The translations under genes were made by a program, and so were the position numbers. Under the pieces are notes generated by a model. The model did no database searches and was not told where the DNA came from. It was given only the letters and a program-made list of their open reading frames with translations. A stretch of 64,000 bases of DNA from Macrostomum hystrix (Eukaryota > Platyhelminthes > Macrostomidae), in assembly GCA_950097015.1 (NCBI GenBank), contig CATNEN010000030.1, positions 667,001 through 731,000 on the forward strand, given 5' to 3'. Of the stretch, positions 53,093-63,018 are shown in pieces (positions within the stretch are counted from its first letter, which is position 1; every line of letters starts with the position of its first letter).

Positions 53093-54122
53093 ATGATAGC
53101 CGCTATGCAGTCGCTGCTGTCTGGATGGCAGCCGGCGGAGCTGCAGCTGGCTGTCCGGCTGGCGCAGCAAGCAGCGTCCAGACATTGATCCGGCCGCTGT
53201 TGCCACCGCCCTGCGTGACCAGCTTGGCTCGGACAAGTCCGCCGACGATGTTGGCCGCCTATTCAGTGAGGTTCTGCAGCACGCTGATGTAGTAGCCAAA
53301 TCTGCCGCAGCTATTCAACGACCCAGGCGTTGTCCGCCTAGGCCCATTGTTGAAATCAAAGTCGGCCAACCGCCGCCAATGCCAATTGAACATCAGCCGC
53401 CCAGGCAGCCAGCAGCCAGGCGTCAATCCGATGAAAGTTTGCAACAATCGACAGCGGCGTCGAAGCGGCTCTGTCAGACAGACGAGTCCCAGATTGTTCC
53501 GTTAAAACCGTTGGCTACGCTGACACGGCCGCGGACTCAGATTTTATCATTGACTCCAAATTCTTGCACAGTTTCTAATTCCGATTCGTCTATAACTACT
53601 GCTGCAACTAAACCTGACGAACCGACTCCAGGTAGCGTTAGCTCAACCAACGGTGCTTCTGCCCCAACTGTGAAAATTATTCGCCTTAATAATGCAGCAA
53701 ATTCTAACCTGCTGCAGCAGCATCAGCCGATGACGCCGCAGGTGCAAACTCAATATCAGACTCGGCGAATTCAGATAGACAATGGCTATGTGAAGATCAC
53801 CCTGCGACCAACGACCACGACTCAGTCTGAGCACTCAGTGTCTGGTAGTCCTGCTGCTCAGACGAAGCATTCAACAGCGCCTCAATCTTTAACTTTACTG
53901 CCAATGCCAACTGCTACCCTATCTAATGGCAATGGCGACATCTCTGAGACATTCTCAAATAGCGCCAGTTTCATTGATAGCATCAGTTTTGGCTTGACTG
54001 GCGCGCCAGGTCGTGGCGGCGTCGACGGCGGACTACTGAGCCTTGTTGAACCCACTGGAGGCCTCCAACTGCCTCTGCTTGTTGAACCTAACGATGCCGA
54101 TCATCCGATAGTCATTAATTAA
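53093..54122 (+). CDS. Unrecognised Ser/Thr/Gln-rich protein with a frame break
   Basis: Not recognised. ATG 53093 directly follows an acceptor-like CTAGCTGACAG. The first frame (MIAAMQSLLSGWQPAELQL, then AVRLAQQAASRH) meets a stop at 53186-53188. A frame shifted by +1 takes over near 53178 and is open to TAA 54120-54122. It continues with DPAAVATALRDQLGSDKSAD and VGRLFSEVLQHADVV, a helical segment that reads as a natural continuation. The remainder is low-complexity (Ser, Thr, Gln, Pro), with KIIRLNN and RRIQIDNGYVKITLRP. Candidate poly(A) signal AATAAA at 54331-54336. A one-base indel or a missed intron may explain the break. Confidence 0.5.
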
Positions 54123-54169
54123 CAGCTAGATTTCTTGCAACTGTCCTGTTAATATATTATAAAAGTGTT

Positions 54170-54310
54170 TTTAGCCTAAGTGGTTAAAGCGTCCGACTCA
54201 CAACTTGAAGGTCGGGGGTTCGATTCCTAACTTCAACGTAACAAGATACTTAAATCTGCATTATATATTATTCAGAATAAGCTTGGTTCCACTATCTTGG
54301 GGCGGGATAA
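54170..54310 (+). repeat. tRNA-Leu-like SINE head
   Basis: TAGCCTAAGTGGTTAAAGCG (A box) and GGTCGGGGGTTCGATTCCT (B box). The flanks cannot form an acceptor stem, so it is SINE-derived, not a tRNA gene. Confidence 0.6.
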
Positions 54311-54776
54311 TGGTTGCCCAACAAACGAGGAATAAAAAGACATAAGTTTTCAACATTATTGTGTTCTATTTTAACTAATTTTTAATTCTAAACTTATCTG
54401 AGATGTGCGTTTTCATGGTCTACTCAATTTTTAGCGTTCTTTTCTAAACTGCATTTGTTCGCTGTACTATTTCAATGCTCTTCATTCACCAGTTGCTATA
54501 TTGTTTTCAATGACCATCGCTATGTACATAATAGGCTGTTCTGTGCTTTGTTAACTAAGTTAATTTATATATTTATGCCCAAATATACAGCTGCAAAATA
54601 TTCTGTTGCTCCTGTTATTATTTATTCGCGGTTGCATCATGACAAATACATTTGAAGATTTACGAAAAACATGGTTTTCTAAAATTTATGCATCAAAAAG
54701 TTTACTATATTTTGTCACCTTTTTATTTCATAGAGTTCCTTATTCATTAAGCTTATTGAATAATAAAATTCTTTTT

Positions 54777-54790
54777 GCTTATCATTGCAG
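54777..54790 (+). other. Splice acceptor upstream of SMARCD
   Basis: GCTTATCATTGCAG after a T-rich tract, 64 bases before the SMARCD start codon. It is either the acceptor of a 5' UTR intron or a spliced-leader addition site. Confidence 0.55.
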
Positions 54791-54854
54791 ATCTGCCAAC
54801 GGCCGTGTTAACATTTTGCTATTAGAAACCTGAAAACATTAGAAAATCTGCTCT

Positions 54855-57800
54855 ATGCAACAGCGCCCGCCGCCTACATTTGTTGCCAACAGTCCCGGCC
54901 CGGGCCCTGGACCTGTCGGAGTAGGCGGGGTTGGTCCCTACCCGCCGCCAATGCCGCCCGGTGGTCAGATCGGTCCTGGACAGTTTCGTCCGGGACCGCC
55001 GCAGCCGGGCGGACCACCGCCTCCTCCTCCTCCGCCCCCTCCGCCATCGTCAGCATCGTCGACTTCTTCGTCTTCGCGCCGAGGCGGCGGCGGTGGTAGC
55101 GGTGGAGGCGGGGCTTCCTCTCAGCAGCAGCAGCAGCAGCAGCAGCACCGTCAGTCGTCATCCAGTGCCGCTGGCCCCTATATGCAGCCAGGCGGCGGTG
55201 GCGGAGGTCCCTACCCGCCGCCTCGACCGCCGCCACCGCCGCACCAGCAGCATCAGCAGCAGCCGGGCATGCCGATGCTGTCAGCTAAGCGGAAGCGTCG
55301 TCACGCTGATCGTCTGCTGTCTGAGCGCATTCAGCAGCTGGTGCCGGAGTCTTCCAGCTACATGGAGCTGCTCAAACTGGAGAAGAAGTTGGACCAGGTT
55401 ATTATTAGTTTTCTGTGCTATTTCATGTGAATCCTCGCGGTAAGGGATCGTCTCTTAACAGTAGGACTGCCAAGCCATTTTGCCGCCCGTTTTTATACCA
55501 AGGGGGGGATTTTTCGAATATACCTGCAACTATCACCGACTTCGGTGGTCACGCACCTTTATCTAGACGGAGCTGCTGGACCTTCAACAAGTTGCACCAG
55601 CCGAATATGGACACCCTGATGCAAGTTTACCCCATGTTTGTGATTTACCCCATGTTTGTGTCCATGGACTGAGCAGCTGTACTACCGCCATTGGGGGTCA
55701 GTGGTAGAGCGGTTAACGTGTTTGCCTCTCGTGCCAAGGACTTTAAGTTCGATTCCACGGCGAGGCCACATTTATTTGGGGCGCAGCCGCGGAGAGAAAG
55801 CTTGGGGGCTTGTCGTGCAATTTACGCACTTGGGAGCCAACCTCAAAGGCACAGTGAAAGTGTACACTGCCTGATGATGAGAAAGTCAGGGCAGATGTAC
55901 ACACTTGTGTGAGCGTATGCCTGCGTACAGTATCTGTGTTCGGGTGTGCTCAAGAGTCAGCGAATCGGGCAGAATTGCCTCCTCGCTGGCTGCGGGTCTA
56001 GTGTCACCAAATGATGTGCCCGCAGCCCCTCCTAATAATAATTATTATTATTACACCGCCTTTGGTATAATTTCTGCAATGAGCATATTATTTATTTATA
56101 AAGACTTATCACAAATGGCAACTATCCTGCTCAGGTGATCCTACGCAAGAAGCTGGCCATTCAGGAGGCGCAGAAGAAGCCGCAGAAGCTGCGTAGAAAA
56201 TTGCGCATACTAATTAGCAACCAGTTCAATCCGGGCACGGAGCCCTCTGCCGAGCCCGGCGGCCCGGAGCCCGTGGTGCCCAACTGGGAGGTTCGGGTCG
56301 AAGGTCGCCTGGTTGACGAAGGAGGCGCCGGAGAGGCGGCCAAGGCTAAGAGGAAATTCTCCAGCTATTTCAAGAGCCTGGTTATTGAGCTAGACAAAAC
56401 CCTATATGGCCCCGACAATCATCTGGTCGAATGGCACAGATCGCCTAACACCCAGGAGACCGACGGATTTCAGGTTTGCCGACAGACCCGCTGACAGACG
56501 CTGGGAGACAGACAGACACTTATGGACAGTCTTCTGGATAGACACTTCGAGACAGACAGACAGGCTATGGACAGACTTATAGACTGGCAATTTGATACAG
56601 ACAGGCTATGGACAGACTTATAGACTGGCAATTTGAGACAGACAGGTTAACAGTAGGACTACCAAACCATTTTGCCGCCCGTTTTTATACCAAGGGGGGG
56701 TTTTTTGGCAGCGCCCGAATGCTAACAGCGTTGGGTAGTGACTGATTGGTTGACAGACTTAGGCGATGGTGTCCTGTGGTTGAGCTGCGCCTAGTATTTT
56801 GGCTTGAGCATTGAAATTTGAGAAATTCGCGTCAGGGTGTCCATAGTAGCTTACACCTGTTGTAGCCCTTGAAGGTCCAGCAGTCTGTCTAGATAAAGGT
56901 AGGTGACCACCGAAGACGGAGTTGATGCAGGCACACTCGGGTGACATGCAGATAAATTTTGAAGGCCTGGCAAGGCCGCACTGAGGCACAGGTGCTAATT
57001 CGTGTATAGGGGTGTATGAAATACACTAGCTCTTATGGGAAAAATCGGACCTTCGGCCAGAAACATTGAATATCTCGACGGTCTGAGGAGCTGGCGACTT
57101 GTTTCTTGTTTCAGAAGATGCGCAACAAAAAGTTGGCCCGTGTTCTTGAGTTTCGTGTGCTTGCATTGTTCCGTTCGGGTGCAGCAAAAAATTGTCAGGG
57201 GGGAATTCCCCCCCCCCTTTGGTAGTTCTACTGTTAATGGACAGACTTATAGACTGGCACTTTGAGACAGATAGGCTAATGGACAGACTTAACTGGTTCT
57301 CTGGGGCAGACTGGATAATGGACAGACTTATCGACTGGCACTACGAGACAATCAAACCGAAAATGGTACGACGGACAGACAAAAAAGTGGCAAGTTTAAA
57401 ATAAATAGAAAAGATTTACACATTCCAGGTGAAGCGGCCTGGTGATAAGCCGGTGAAGTGCACCGTGCTGCTAATGCTAGACCAGCAGCCGCCGCAGTTT
57501 CGCTTGCAGCCTCAGCTCTCCCGCCTGCTAGGCATCCAGTGCGGCACCAAGGCCCAGATTCTGCTGGCATTCTGGCACTATGTTAAGACTAAGCGACTGC
57601 AGGATCCGCTGGAGCGCAGCTATATTATCTGTGACACGGGCATGGCCGAGGCTTTCCGCCTTGATCCGCAGCAGCAGCCGCCGCCAAGGCTTCGCTTTGC
57701 TGACGTGCCGCAGCGCCTGCACCAGCTGCTGCTGCCACCAGATCCCATTGTGATTAATCATCTGATCTCAAACGAGCCGGGCGCTAAGAAAACTGCCTGC

Positions 57801-58665
57801 TACGAAATCGAAGTGGAAGTCGATGATCCGTACAAGCACATGGCCCACAACTTCCTAGTGAACACGTCTGGCGCCCAGGAACTGGCCGCCATCGACGCCA
57901 AAATATTCGACACCATCGAACAGATCAACCAGATGGCCCAGCATCGCGACTTCTTCAACCAGTTCACCGAGGATCCGCGCCAGTTCATCACCAACTGGCT
58001 GGTGTCCCAGAAGCAGGATTTAAAGACTATGACGGATCTGGTTGGCAATCCGGAGGAGGAGAGGCGGGCCGACTTCTACCAAGACAGCTGGCTGCACGAG
58101 GCCGCCACTAGGTACTTCTCTGGCAAGGTGAGCCACATTCTCATTATATCAGGCTACTAATAGTAGTATATGCAAAATTAGTCTTCAAATATTAGGACGC
58201 GCGTTCGCGGTTAACCGCGTTTGCCTCTCGCGCCAAGGTCCCTAAGTTCGATTCCGCGGCGAGGCCACATTCATTTGTGGCGCAGACGCGGAGAGAAGGC
58301 TTGGCGGTTTGTCGTGCAATTTACGCACTTGGGAGCCAACCTCAAAGGCACAGTGAAAGTGTAACACTGCCTGACGATGAGAAAGTCAGGGCAGATGTAC
58401 ACACCTGTGTGAGCGTGTGCCTGCGTACAGTATCTGTGTGCGTGTGTGCTCAGGAGTCAGCGAAATGGGCAGAATTGCCTCCTCGCTGGCTGCGGGTCTA
58501 GTGGCACACAACGATGTGCCATTGCCTGCAGCCCTCCTGCAATTATAATTATTTTCCACTTTAGGCAGAGATGCTAATTCAGCAAAGGCTCACAAATTTC
58601 ACACCTAAACTTTCCAGGTCACCCAACGTCGCCAGGAGCTTGAGCACGCTCTTGGCATTCACTGA
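54855..58665 (+). CDS. SMARCD: SMARCD/BAF60 subunit of SWI/SNF chromatin remodellers, 4 exons
   Basis: Exons 54855-55397, 56135-56473, 57429-58127 and 58618-58665, all in phase 0, give 542 aa (human SMARCD1 is 515). BAF60 proteins bridge the SWI/SNF complex to transcription factors in the nucleus. Residues 1-135 are Pro/Gly/Gln/Ser-rich. Conserved blocks follow: [88 protein letters not shown], then the SWIB domain (about 310-385: [38 protein letters not shown]). Later come [37 protein letters not shown] and the coiled-coil end [13 protein letters not shown]. The first ATG after the acceptor at 54790 is taken as start. Candidate poly(A) signal AATAAA at 59063-59068. Confidence 0.97.
55459..55645. 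mobile_element. TTAA inverted-repeat element fragment in SMARCD intron 1
   Basis: TTAA (55455-55458) then CAGTAGGACTGCCAAGCCAT and TTTTGCCGCCCGTTTTTATA, as at 56651. The interior (CTTCGGTGGTCAC, TTTATCTAGAC, TGCTGGACCTTCAA, ATGGACACCCTGA) matches the middle of that element in the opposite orientation, so it is rearranged. No right end found. Confidence 0.75.
55689..56055 (+). repeat. SINE family 1, full-length copy, sense in SMARCD intron 1
   Basis: A box TGGTAGAGCGG (about 55702-55712), B box AGTTCGATTCC (55746-55756), GGCGAGGCCACA, the shared body, and an AT-rich tail CCTAATAATAATTATTATTA. This is the best reference copy in the window. Confidence 0.93.
56480..57365. repeat. 40-bp minisatellite in SMARCD intron 2, split by a transposon
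   Basis: Units contain TATGGACAGACTTATAGACT and GGCAATTTGAGACAGACAGG. The array begins a few bases after the exon 2 donor (56474), is interrupted at 56651-57233 by an inverted-repeat element, and resumes at 57238-57365. Confidence 0.9.
56651..57233. mobile_element. 583-bp TTAA-flanked inverted-repeat transposon (MITE-like)
   Basis: Ends CAGTAGGACTACCAAA and TTTGGTAGTTCTACTG are inverted repeats with one mismatch in 16. TTAA flanks both sides (56647-56650, 57234-57237). Removing the element and one TTAA restores the minisatellite reading CAGGTTAATGGACAG, so TTAA is the target duplication. No coding frame inside; non-autonomous. TTAA targets are typical of piggyBac-type elements, but the CAGT start is not the usual piggyBac end, so the superfamily is open. 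Confidence 0.85.
58196..58555 (+). repeat. SINE family 1 copy, sense in SMARCD intron 3
   Basis: The head lacks a perfect A box but has GCGTTTGCCTCTCGCGCCAA and B box AGTTCGATTCC (58245-58255). The body is nearly identical to the 55689 copy; tail CTGCAATTATAATTATT. Confidence 0.92.
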
Positions 58666-59085
58666 CGCTGGGCTGGCGTGGACGATGCTAATTTTATTAG
58701 CATGCGAAGCTGACTTTTAACAACCTTGATTGTAAATTATTTCTGTTGTTTTTTATTTACTTTGATTGAGCTGTACTTACGTTGAATTTAGTATGCTGCT
58801 TGTGTGTTGTGTGTAGTCTGTTGTGTTTCAAATAAGCTAACCACTTTTACTGTAATATCTTTATTAAATTAGTTTTTTTATGTTCTCAACATCTGCTCTA
58901 TATCTGTTCAGTGTTCAACACACAATTTCTTTAACTTTTATTAATTTTTTTGAAACAATTGCATGATGTCTCATTGTCTATTTGCTTATTCGGCATCCTA
59001 ACTCTGAATACCTATTTAATTTATGTTCGCGTCTTTACTGTGTAATCACAACTTCTTATGGCAATAAACATAATTAAATTAACAA

Positions 59086-61983
59086 CAACCGGTTAAAGTT
59101 TAACATTATTCAACTGAACTGAATGTATAATATATTCGCTTGTTTTTTATCCTTTTACGTTGATAAAGAGATAGTTGAGTGGAACCTTGCACTCCCACTG
59201 TTGCAACATAGTCTCTAAGCTCATCTAAGCTTGGAAAAAAGGCCATCGGGGGCTAAAAACCTCAAGACGCACTGAAATATAGTTCGTTTTCTTAGAAAAC
59301 ATCAGGACAGATTTACACCTAATTGAGTGTCTGCCTGTGTTCTGTGTATCTACGTATGGTAACGTAGATGTAAAATTGTGTGAGCTCGAAACTCAGCGGA
59401 ATTGGCAAGCAAAATTACCTCGCTGGTTGCCAAAATATTGTCTCAGTGCAGACTGCCGTTGTACGTAGTACAGTTTGTCGGGGTACAGCTACATACATGC
59501 ACACATGCTCATCAAAAACTTAAAATCATAAATATCCGGTACGGCGATTGCATTCAAAATTCAGTTTCAGTTTAGTTGCCTGTGTTGACGCATCTTTCAT
59601 GGATTACGTTTTATTATGCTGACTGTTTTCTATCACAGCCCAAAATGATAATAATATTCTACTCTTTATTCTATGATAAAGCGGTTAAGGCTCTAACATA
59701 AATAAAAATTCTGAAACTCTTATCGTGGCTTGTAATAAAAAAATGCAGCGATATCATAGTACAATTGTATTTGTTTTTTATAAATTTGCCACATATTTAA
59801 GTAAGTATTTTCTTAGAACTCAACTTATTATCTAAAATACGTAAAAGTTACCAATATAGAATTCGAACTTGTTTGCTGTGTTTTCGACTTTTCGTATATA
59901 TATGACAGACTTCCTGCATGCTCAGACGATGATACCGTATTTTAGTATGTGTAAAGATCTCTTCTCAATCTCTTCTTAAACCTTTTACTTTTTGTATATA
60001 GTGTAACAATAATTTAAATGAGTTAAAGTAGATTGAAGTTTCTTGAATTAATTCATTATCAAAATTTTATAGCCAGTAGACATATCGGCTTTTCTACGTA
60101 TACATATATAATTTAGTGCACATAATAGGAAGGATGGAAGATATAATATTGCAAATCAAAGTGACTTTTTGCTATAGGCCTAGCTACTTGATTAAATTAA
60201 ACTTAAAATTCTAACAGTTAATGTATACAACTTTAACCAACCAGTTTTGCCACATAATTATACGAAATTTAAATGTTTATGCAGCAGGTTTACTAAATCT
60301 AGCATTTTTTCATGTTTGGTTTGATACATCTAGGTTATTTGTTTTTTATTTAATACTTTTTCATTTTCTAATATTGTCACACAGTCACTGTCTTATGCTA
60401 TTCTATATTTTGGCTTGTCAAAATGCCTGTTTTGCCAATATTTTTTTCTTTTTATCTGTTTAATATTAATGTAAATTTAATGACCAGTTTGTTTTCAATT
60501 GGTGCTCACTTACATAAGGAACATTGGATAATAAAAATAAGCACAATTGTAATATCAACTGATGAACAATATTATAAACAGTTTAATCACAAAAAATGTG
60601 ATGAAATAAAATAAAATAGTAAGGAAATTATAAAAATTAACTTTAAATTACCAACTTTTGAGGCACAACGGGATAAATATATCAGACAAAGAACTACAAG
60701 AACATGATTGAGCATTATAAACCATTATAGAAAATTCTTTATTTTCAAAAAATAGAAAACATTTTTTAAGTTTGTATCAGTAAAAGCAAAGTAATACAAA
60801 TATTAAACAATAAATAAATAAACAGAAATTATCTCATGTATAGGCCTATCATTTCTGATGTAGACCATCAAAAACATTTATATAAGAATCAATTTTTACT
60901 TCATTTCATGGTTATATATCATACATGCACAACAAGTGCCAAGCAAGGTAAGTCGCAAAAACCAATCAACCAAGCGCAAAAAATCAAAGGGGGGGACCAA
61001 CAGAAAAAAAGGAAGGCGTGAAAAAAAGGAAAAAGGGGAGAGAAAAAGAGAGCAAATGAGAGCAAACTAAGTCAGTAAATAGACCAATGAAATGAACTAA
61101 GTTGCAAATGAGAGCAAACTAAGTCATAAATAGAGCAAAAACTAAGTCGCATGGCCGGCTAAGATTTGGGAGGTTGCGCATGTATGTTATATATCATGAA
61201 ATATCCATTACATCAGGAATCCTTAAGTACTGGTTGGATCATAAAAAACTAACACCACTAGTCAATAATATATGTCAAGCCACTTTCTGCAAGATTCCAT
61301 TAAACTTGTATTCTTACCTATTTCTCCCTCAAATTTTATGCCCAAAATTTCCAGTGTAACCAACATATTTCTTATTATGGCACTTTAGTGCTTTAGAAAA
61401 TTAAAAAAGTATATAAATAACATAGTTGCAAATATGAATTATTTTAGAAAGTGTGTTTTAAAACACAGGGCTTTTTATCAGCTATGGAAATCAGAAAAGT
61501 AAAACATGTCTTACCAGCATAGAGCAAAAGTAACCAAGATTTTTTTATAATTACAGCTTGCATAAAATTTGTCTAAACTTTCTGAAGAACATTTGGAAGA
61601 TATTCAGAAAAGTAAAGATTCTGAGAGTCCCTTTATTTTTGTTAATAGCTGGAATAATTCTAATTCAAACTGGAATATTATTTATGCTTTAAAAATAATT
61701 TACATAATTAGTTTAAGAAACAATGAGTATTGTTATATTGAACATTTATTGTAAGGTGTATTCTAAAACAAATGAATAAGAGTGATGACAAGATTGCAGC
61801 AATTTCATCATTCTAAGAAAATCATTTTATCATTTTTGGCAAATCCAAAGCATTTATTTTTGTCAACTTACTTATTACTGAGTCCATTGGCAATTTATCA
61901 GCCCAATTTGCTTAAGTGTTACCAATTGACTATTGATAGCTAAAATAAAGAAAACAAAAAAATAATTTTAAGCCACTAAGCAG
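59086..61983. other. AT-rich intergenic region
   Basis: 59250-59460 is a strongly decayed family 1 SINE, plus strand (AAAACATCAGGACAGATTTA, CGAAACTCAGCGGAATTGG). The remainder is very AT-rich. A short frame at 60836-60947 ends at a good donor (AAG/GTAAGT, 60948) but has no other support. 61040-61140 has GAGCAAACTAAGTC repeats. Confidence 0.55.
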
Positions 61984-61993
61984 TCCTCGCCAA

Positions 61994-62318
61994 ATGCCAG
62001 TCGCCAAGGAAGGCCGCCTGCCTAGTGGCTCCTCGTCGCCTCCCTTCGGAGGCCAGTCGCACAGCCAGGCGAATCGTCAGCAGAGCCAGCAGGTGGGCAA
62101 GGTGCTGACTGGCGGCGTTGACGGACAATTAACTAGCAGTGGCGTTATGGACGCAGCTCATCTGGGCCAAGGACACTTCAGCACTCGGAATCCGCCGCTG
62201 ATTCAGCTCAGCCCGGCCCTGAGTCCGGCTCCATCGGCTCCACTTCCGCCGCCACCGCCGCCACCGCCGCCCTATGACCTGCGAGAGCGGCCTAGGAGGC
62301 GAAATTTATCCAATCTGG
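61994..62318 (+). CDS. Orphan 5' exon of a proline-rich protein
   Basis: ATG 61994 in a good context (GCCAAATGC), open to a strong donor GTGAGT at 62319 in phase 1. GC-rich, unlike its flanks. Encodes a Ser/Gln/Gly-rich segment, then LSPALSPAPSAPLPP, a run of ten prolines, and YDLRERPRRRNLSNLG. Function not recognised. The basic YDLRxRPRR string resembles short chromatin- or nucleic-acid-associated tails, which is weak evidence. A possible last exon starts at 63215 after CTTATTCCCCCCTAG, in matching phase, with stop TAA 63349-63351 and AATAAA at 63358-63363, but its 45 residues are hydrophobic and unconvincing. The true next exon may lie outside the window. Confidence 0.5.
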
Positions 62319-62452
62319 GTGAGTAAATCCCAGGGATTTGTGATGGTATTCTTTTATTTTACATTTTGCATTTACATTTAATCCTTGATAAGAGGGCTTA
62401 ATCAGGGATATCAGCTCCTCTAACCGGCCCCTTCCAACACGTACCGACATCT

Positions 62453-63018
62453 GTCTCATCTCTCCCATGTCTCATCTCTCCCGTGTCTCATCTCTCCCAT
62501 GTCTCATCTCTCCCGTGTCTCATCTCTCCCGTGTCTCATCTCTCCCGTGTCTCATCTCTCCCATGTCTCATCTCTCCCGTGTCTCATCTCTCCCGTGTCT
62601 CATCTCTCCCATGTCTCATCTCTCCCATGTCTCATCTCTCCCGTGTCTCATCTCTCCCATGTCTCATCTCTCCCGTGTCTCATCTCTCTCATGCCTTATC
62701 TCTCTCATGTCTCATCTCTCTCGTGTCTTATCTCTCTCATGTCTCATCTCTCTCGTGTCTTATCTCTCCCGTGTCTCATCTCTCCCATGTCTCATCTTTC
62801 CCATGTCTCATCTCTCCCATTTCTCATCTCTCCCGTGTCTCATCTCTCCCATGTCTCATCTCTCCCGTGTCTCATTTCTCCCATGTCTCTTCTCTCCCGT
62901 GTCTCATCTCTCTCATGCCTTATCTCTCTCATGTCTCATCTCTCTCGTGTCTTATCTCTCTCATGTCTCATCTCTCTCGTGTCTTATCTCTCTCGTGTCT
63001 CATCTCTCTCGTGTGTCA
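62453..63018. repeat. 16-bp minisatellite after the orphan exon
   Basis: About 35 units of TGTCTCATCTCTCCCG with C/T and A/G variants. A block of roughly 14 units recurs in its second half. All three plus frames are open only because of the repeat. Confidence 0.97.

Noticed and set aside
54170-54250. tRNA-Leu-like sequence with A and B boxes
   Set aside because: The flanks do not pair as an acceptor stem; similar heads elsewhere lead into SINE bodies.
60836-60947. Short exon candidate ending in a perfect AAG/GTAAGT donor
   Set aside because: AT-rich with no family similarity, and its phase does not join the 61994 frame at the nearest acceptor.
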